Part shown: positions 1 to 7,500 of the stretch, piece by piece
Position numbering within the stretch: the stretch's first letter is position 1
Layout of the letters: every line of letters begins with the position of its first letter
From: an uncultured Sutterella sp.
GTDB lineage: Bacteria; Pseudomonadota; Gammaproteobacteria; Burkholderiales; Burkholderiaceae_F
Assembly: GCA_905192805.1 (NCBI GenBank)
Contig: CAJJMF010000099.1
Location: 1-9,115 of the forward strand
Length of the DNA: 9,115 bases
Direction of reading: 5' to 3'
The notes under the pieces: generated by a model
What the model was told of the DNA's origin: nothing
The model's database searches: none
The model's input: only the letters and a program-made list of their open reading frames with translations
Position numbers and translations under genes: made by a program

Positions 1-1
1 T

Positions 2-1531
2 GCGCAAACATCCGGCTCTAATGCCAATGAGATCATAGAAGAAATAGACAAAGTGGCGGGTGGTTTTACCTACTTTGGTGGCAGTGCGGACGCTGCTTAC
101 GGTGGCTTAGCGACGGCAGGAAGCAACCAAATCATTACGGAAAATAACCTGGCAACGACGATGAATTTGACGGGTAAGGCAGGACAGACCCTAAAGAATT
201 TCACGGCAGATATTAACAATGGCAATTATCTTAATGTGCTCGCCGAAGCGGCAGGTGGGGCTGCGGTTGATCTGAGTATTGAAGCGATCCATCTGCGCAA
301 TCAAGATACGTCCAATAACCGTTTAAATCTTATGGGGACTTGGGCAACCACTGAAAGTTTTACGGCACAGACCTATAGTGATACGGGGGACACCTATATT
401 ACGGGTGACAATACCAAGGGATCACTCGGTGGAATGTCGACGATCACTTTGGTGAATAGCCAGGGGACTGAGGACGTTACCAGCACCAATACGTTAAACG
501 TCAAATCTGGAACGCAGATTGTGGCGGGCAACAATGTCACGTTGGCCGCGAATACGCGCTGGGGTGTGCATCCTTATGCAGGCAAATCTCACCTAATGAT
601 CGGTGAGGCCTATGGTGTGATTCAAGTGAATGGCGTAGATGCCGAGCAGGTGTTCAACCGTGCGAATTACTTGAATATCGAAGGCAGCCAGATTACAGCA
701 CAGCGCGGTAATATCGTGGCAGCGGCCCAGTCAAAGGGTGTTGTGGACGCCTTCGTGCAGGCGCATTCAGGGGCAGGCGTGGCGGGTATCGGCGCGGGAT
801 TAAAGAACACCTTTAATCTTATCAACTCCGTCGGTATTGGCTATGGGTCTCGGTTAAAGACGGAGTCGCTCGGTAGTGAAATTGTATTGTCTGCTCAAGG
901 CGTTGATACGATTAAGCAAACCGCGTCGGCGCGTTTTGAAGGGGTTGCATCAGTCACGGTAGGAAAGTTGACGACGAACTATGTTCGCGAGAACTCGGTG
1001 AATGTGTATGAGGGAAGCGAAATTGATTCCAATGGCAAGACTCGCCTTTTAGCTGGGATGAGTAACGACGGTCAACGAAGTGACCTTCATATGACGTCAA
1101 CGTCTGACGCGTATGCGGCTGCGATTGTGGCTGGGGTGGTTCCCGTCTTGAATAGTGCTACGACCCTCTCCGACCGAGTCCAGGTGGCTGGTAAAGTGGC
1201 TTCGACGGGGTCGATTGATGTCACCGCCGATTCGGGCTATTACCAGGTGGATGAAGAGACGAATAAACACTTCTGGGCTTCTCTCTCAGGCTCAGGTGGT
1301 CATCGATCGGCTTTCAAAGGCGGTAACGATAAAGATGGGGTTGTGAAGTTGAATAGTTCGGTCAGTATCGCTCCATCTGGGTCGCTACTCGCTGGACGAT
1401 TAACCCAGGCCAATATCACGATTCGCGATGGTTTCTACTTCATGAACAATACTGAGAACGTAACCGTCGATGGGTTGCCAGTGTATAGCAATCCGCTTGA
1501 TCTCATAACGATTGATGTGGGTGAGAATAAC
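2..1531 (+). other. Protein region 1-510: beta-rich passenger segment with loops
   Basis: This part of the giant protein alternates strand-like blocks (for example around residues 150-230, with NTLNVKSGTQIVAGNNVTLA) with Gly/Ala-rich stretches such as residues 255-285. Around residues 335-420 a stretch reading SVNVYEGSEIDSNGKTRLLA is followed by an Ala/Val-rich segment (AYAAAIVAGVVPVLNSATT) and then VASTGSIDVTADSGYY. A similar order of an LLAG strand, a short hydrophobic Ala/Val segment and a G-x-I-x-V-x-A strand recurs in LktA-type adhesins as I remember them. The hydrophobic stretch is short and preceded by polar sequence, so I do not call it a membrane segment. No catalytic motif is visible. 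Confidence 0.55.
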
Positions 1532-4500
1532 CCAGAGTTAGAAGCGCGGGTTCGCACAGCTATTGGTGGGTTACAATCGAGTTCAATGTCTTATATTTAT
1601 GCTGAACGATATAAGTATTTAGTGGGAGCCTTGGGTACTTATAGCATGAGGGTAGGGGATGCGGATACGAATGCGCTTATTCAGAGCTACCAAACCGAGT
1701 TAACTGCCCTTAAGGATTTAATGATCAATCGTGGTTTGGCATACTACGACGCCGGTGGTCTCGTCTTTAATGAAAGAAGCGATGAAATATTTTTGCCGAT
1801 TCATAACTTGACTGTATCGGGTGGGTCGATTCGTTTCAATACGGACACAGTGGTTGGTTCGGGGTCGATTAAGGCGAATGCGGCCAAGGGCATAACGATC
1901 ACGAATAATTCGAATGCTTCGCTGCGTTTAGGTAATGTTCGCATTGGTGAAACGGGTGGCACGATTTATTGGAAAGATCAGGCGGTTACGCAAGCCACGT
2001 TTAAGGCGGATAACAAAGCCTTTACGGGATCGATTACAGACAGTCAATCCTCGGCTAAACCCACCTTGTCGGTAACATCGGAGTGGAAGAATGGAAGAGT
2101 TACCGTCAAAAAGGGGGCAATTTCCGATTCCATTTCGCCGAAAACGCACATTGTGCTGGATGGGGCTCTTCGCAATGAGTCGGGGGACGTGTCGGTTAAG
2201 TCGCAAGGTGACTTGATGAGCCAGTCGACTGGTTCACTCTATGCGTGGGGAGCAATGAACGTTTCCGCGGGAGGGGCCATTACGCAATCGCGTAGAGATG
2301 GGTCAGACGGCGAGATTATCCATATTGGTGGTGACCCACAAAATGGCAATACAGATTGGAACAATGCGATTGCGGCTATTAAAAATACGGTCGGCGAAAA
2401 TAAGATCACGAAATCCGATTGGATTAATACGGTTAATGCGGATCGCAGTACCTGGGTCGCGGGTGGTCAAATTTACATTTCGGGTGCCATGCTCAATTTG
2501 AATGGACTGATTCAAAGTGGGTTTGATCGCTACGAATGGTCATTGGCTACCGCCCGGGCTCAGGATAGCACCCGTTTTGATGGTGTGATGAACCAAGCCA
2601 AGCTCTTGCACGCTCGCTACGGTGAGAGGGGGAGCTTTACACAAAATGGTTCAACGCTACTCAATAACGAATCCTTGGTGCGCGATTCGAGCACAGGGTT
2701 TTATTATTTTGTCCCGAAAGCTTGGATCGATCCGCGAACCTATACGATTGTGGTCGATGACATTGCCCCTCAAGCTGCGGGCGTGTACCTAACTGGTGCT
2801 TTAGCGAGTACAGGTGGGGGCAAGATTGCCGTGTCTTCGGGTAAAGCTGCGATTAACATCAATGCTACCAATTCCTCGATCAAGGATGGAAGTCAAACGA
2901 TTGCTTTCAATGTTAAGACCGGTACACTGGATGCGAATTATGCTCCTGGCGTGATCCAATTGACCGATACGAGTTATTTCAATAATGGCCAACAGATTTC
3001 GGCGAAAGTGACCAAATATACGGCTGGCGATAAACCGAGGTTGGAAACTTGGTTCAATGATTTTAAGGGCAAACGGAAAAACTACGTTGACAATCAGAAT
3101 GCGTCGAGTACCGAGACGTTTAGACCGAAAGAAGATCTCTGGTATATGTGGGCGAATGGCCTTTCAGATTCCCAACATTGGACAGCGAGCTATGAAGATT
3201 CCCGTGGTCTGTGGGGGATCTGGTGGCCTTCGGAAGCGGAGTACTTAAGCTCGCAACATGTTGACCAAAAAGAGGTACGAGAACTTGCCTCGAAGGCAAG
3301 TATTGCTTCCAATCCAACTTTTAATTCATCCGTCGGGTGGAATATCAGTTTGGTATTGAAGAATACGGTCATAAATGGATGGGATAGTGGTTGGGTTAAG
3401 ACTGGCGAACGACGTTGGAGCACTGGCTTCCTTGGCTGGTTTAAACACTACTGGGTGCGTCATGAAAGGTGGAATGGCTCAGTCAATTTAAAGACCTATG
3501 CGGTTCGTGCTAGCCAGCCCGTTCAATTGCGTTCGCTCTCACCGAGTGCGGCCAATGTCACGATTAAGACAAATGGTAACGTCCTTCTTAACGGAGTGGC
3601 GGACGTGGCCTCGGCGGAGATCAATATCGATGCTGGAAAGAATATTTACGCGACGGGTAATCATGTCTCGTTAATGAATGCGAATACCTACACACTGAAA
3701 GCGGGTGGCAGTATTGGGACCTCTGATATGGCCATTCAGCTAAAAGGTGGGACGGCGAGTACTACGCCATCAGCTATGAGCATGACGGCTACCCGAGGAA
3801 GTATTTTTGTGGATGGCCAGTATCGTAATGACCAAACCAGTCAGGACGTGAGCTTGAGTGCGAAGCAGGGCGATATTGTATTCAAAGCCCGTGGAAACAC
3901 GAAGGTAACCTTGGCGGAGTCCCAAAACAGTGACTTTACTGTGGTGGGAGGCTCGCTCACGATTGAAGATTTAGTGCAACGGGATAGTTTAAGTAAAACC
4001 CAACGTACGAATATTCATGTGGAGAACGGTAATTTAGACTTGACCGCGAAGACGACAAAGATCGGTTTAGGTGAGGTGAAGGTCTCGGGCGACGCTAGTA
4101 TTGTGGCCGAAAATGGCGCGATTTATGATGCGGTACCAGTGACCTCAGATTACGCCAGTAGTGCTCGTAATGACGAACGCTTCGAAGGTTGGGTGCGTGC
4201 CGGGCTGATTGACCGAGAAGGCAACACTTTGGGTGGCCATCAGCAGTGGCAACGCGATTACGATCGTGAGGTTGACGGCGTGAAAGCAGAATACCTACGC
4301 CTTGTGAAATGGCGTGGTATGGCAGAGGGTCTGCGCAAAGAGATCACGAAGAAGAATGAAAATTTAATCAAAGAGTACAGTAAACTCGAAGCGAAATACG
4401 AGGGTGTCACGAGTGCTGAAGACGCGGTTACCAAGGTGTTAAGTGATGAAACATCCTCCTTGGCGAAGCTTAAAGCGGCCGAAAATGATTACGTTGGGTG

Positions 4501-7500
4501 GACAGGGGATGACTTACTCTTTGCACTCTCGGAATCGTTAGTCAATCCTGAAGCGACGCATACGCAAATTCCCGATCACACGAATATTAAGGTGGGCGGG
4601 AAACTGACCATGCAAGCCAAGGGGACTGGCTCGACCATTGGGACGACGAATCAACCCATCACGGGGAACCTGTTCTCGGAAGACCGTGATGAGCGTATCA
4701 AGATTCTCAATGCTTTGTCGATGGCGGACGTGAGCGACTTTAAGGTGGCCCAAGATGGGCGCTTTACCGTCAATCTGAAACGCTCCGTAGCGATTGATGT
4801 CGCCAAACAATTGGATGCAAAGGCTAATGCCGATGTGTACTTGGCCTCTACCAAAGCGGTGAATTTAAGTAGTTTGATCTCGGAAACGGGCTCAGTGCGA
4901 TTAACGTCACCAGACGGAATTATTGGTGATGCCACGACCCCACATCTCGTGAAGGGGAAAACCGTGATTCTGCGTGCGGGCAAAGGAGCCCTTACAGGGG
5001 TCGATATCGTGACCGCACAAGATGAGACCGGTTGGGCTGCGTTGTCTGCGGGTGGAGAAATTGACGTTACCGCTCCCAATGACTTGATCCTCTATGCCTT
5101 GGCTGGCGGAAGCCGTGTGCATATTACGGCTGACAATATGTACAGTTACGTCGGTGATAAGCAAGACATTAGTCAGGAATATCTCGACTTCTCGACCCAT
5201 GGTATTTTGCAAGGTCCAGACCTGAATTTCCGTATTAATAAGAGTTTTGGTACGGCAGATACTCCCTTACGTGTAGCGACGGATTCAACAATTCACTTTG
5301 ATAACAAGGATCCGCACGGCTTTACCGATCTTTGGATTGAAGACCTCTATATTGAAGGGAGAGGTTCGGGTACTCTGACTGTTGACTCGGCTTGGGTGCG
5401 AGGTGAAACTCATATCACCAGCGAAGATAAACTTGTCGTTGGGTCGACACAAAAGGTCGACATTGGTTCTGGCTACACGATGAGTATGGCCATGTCGGTT
5501 AAGAACGGGACGTTTGAGGCTGCCAATGATCTGAAAGTCGGTTCGTCGCTCTCTGCCTGGAGGGGAGTACCTAAAGAAGGAGAAACGGTTGACAGTGACT
5601 TGTTGTTCAAATCCCTCAATGGCAACGTCCTATTTGGATCGGAGGCTGTCTTCACGAACAGTATGGATATCGAGGCCCCGAAGGGGAGTGTAACGGCCGA
5701 AAACACCATACAGGGCGTTCGTAAGGTATCGGCAGGCTCTGTCCAGTTTGGTGGAGTTGTAACTCTCAATAAAAACTTTGAATTCCATACGGACGGTGAT
5801 GTCACTTTCGACGATGGATCAAGAATCTTCAGCTATGAACCCAACAATAAACCTTCAAAGATCAAGGGTAATTTGATTGCTAAGAATGCCAAGATTTATT
5901 GGGAGAATGGACAGGTGCCTTTCGAGGTTTACGGTTCTGTTGATTTGAGTGGCTCTCAAGTGACTGGTCTGGATATTACCACGCACGGGAGCGCACTCCT
6001 TGATGGGGCCGACCTTGGTCGTGTATGGATTGATGCTACCCATACAGGGCAGAGCATTACCGCGAAAAATATCACGTACGACTATGCGGCAATTTTAGGG
6101 TTTACAGCCGATCAAAAGGTGATCTTGACGGATGCAAAACCAGAGGTCGTTAATGGGGAAACCCGTCGAGCCCAAGGTTTCCACTTGGTAAGTGTCAATG
6201 ATTCTATTGATGTAACGGGCTCGAATCTGCTTGCGAGTACGATGGACGTGCAGGCTAAGACGGGCGTAACGGCGAATAAAGCAGTGTTGCAGGCTACTTC
6301 ACTGACCATTACAACCGAAGAAGGTTCGGTTGAGGCCAATCAGGCTGAGCTGGTGGCTGAGCCTTATAACTTGACAGTGACGTCGCCCACCACGCTTTCC
6401 CTCATGGGTTCGACCCTTAAGAGTGGGGCTAAGATGGTGTTGACAGCGGTCGGTGACATCAATCTCAAGAATGCCACGGTTGAAACTGGCGACGGTTCGA
6501 TTAAGAGTACGCAGGGTAATATCTGGGCTCAGAATGTCTCAGCCAAAGGGATATATCAGCAAGAGAAAGAAGAAGCTATGCTCGTAAACCAAAAACAGTT
6601 TGGGAAGCTAGCGATGACAGCAGCCAAGACGCTGGATGTATCCGATCTTGATGACGATACCGTCCAGGGTGGGATACGTGGTCTTACCATCGACCTCACG
6701 GGTACCGAAGCCCTAAAGGCTACAGGTACTCACTTTGATGGGCATGAAGATTGGGCTTCGGAGTTCTATCCTCGGCATATCCCGGAGTACCAAAAGAGTG
6801 GTACTGGTGTCTTTACGCTCAAGACCGAGGGTGATTTTGCGCTCGATAATATAGTGATTGGGGGCTCAAAAGGGGCTGTGGTCCATGTTAACTACGCTGG
6901 TACCACAGCGAAACCGCTGGTGGTGAGTGGCGTCAGCCTATTGATGGATGCAAATAATGTCACTGATGCTCAACTTAATTTCCTCGGCTTGGGTGATCTG
7001 ACGTTAAAGAATGCTTCCCTGACCGGTGGCGCCGTTTCGGTTAACCGTACGGGGAATATTGAGTTTAGCAACTCTACGGTTTCGGGTACTAGTGTGTCTC
7101 TGCATTCATTGGCCTCTAACAGTGAAGGGAATATTCTGATCCAGAACATTACTCAAACTGGAGGAGAGCTACGTATTCAGGCAGAGGGCGGTAACCTCCA
7201 AGTTATTGATTTGGCGAGTACAGATGGGAGTCTTTCACTTTCTGCTAAGGGCAACCTTCAAGTTATTGATTTGGCGAGTACAGGTGGGAGACTTTCGCTT
7301 TCTGCTAAAGGTCAAACAACTGTACAGAGCACCGCGGCTAGTGGTGTCACGTCTTGGAACAACTTGAGCTCCTTGTATCTGGGCTCTGAGCAAGAGGGGG
7401 TCGATGCGAAGAAACTGTCAGTGTCCTTGATTGACGGTGGTTCGGTGTCTTTCACTGCTAATAAGGACATTCATTTAGAAAATAGTGTGATCCAACCAGT

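Noticed and set aside
1087..1166. Membrane-spanning segment in the Ala/Val-rich stretch around residues 365-385
   Set aside because: The hydrophobic run is under about 15 residues and flanked by Thr/Ser/Asp within a beta-rich passenger, so it is unlikely to cross a membrane.
1155..1346. 63-codon sense ORF in another frame
   Set aside because: An overlapping shifted frame of the adhesin. The main frame shows no disturbance here, so there is no sign of frameshifting or a nested gene.
4651..5079. 142-codon antisense ORF
   Set aside because: It overlaps two other antisense frames and the open sense frame, and its product has no family-like pattern. A chance ORF opposite a Thr/Ser/Gly-rich gene.
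5473..5805. 110-codon antisense ORF
   Set aside because: Fully inside the adhesin gene on the other strand, with no supporting ribosome site or domain.
6364..6400. Promoter-like TTGACA inside the gene
   Set aside because: An isolated hexamer without a well-spaced -10 box or a downstream start; expected by chance in 9 kb.
6632..6661. LDV tripeptide and D-D-D run as integrin- or calcium-binding motifs
   Set aside because: The motifs are too short to mean anything in a 3038-residue Asp- and Leu-containing protein. No RGD was seen.
7190..7309. CRISPR array or insertion-sequence ends
   Set aside because: The two direct copies abut with no spacer, have no inverted ends and stay in frame as protein repeats.
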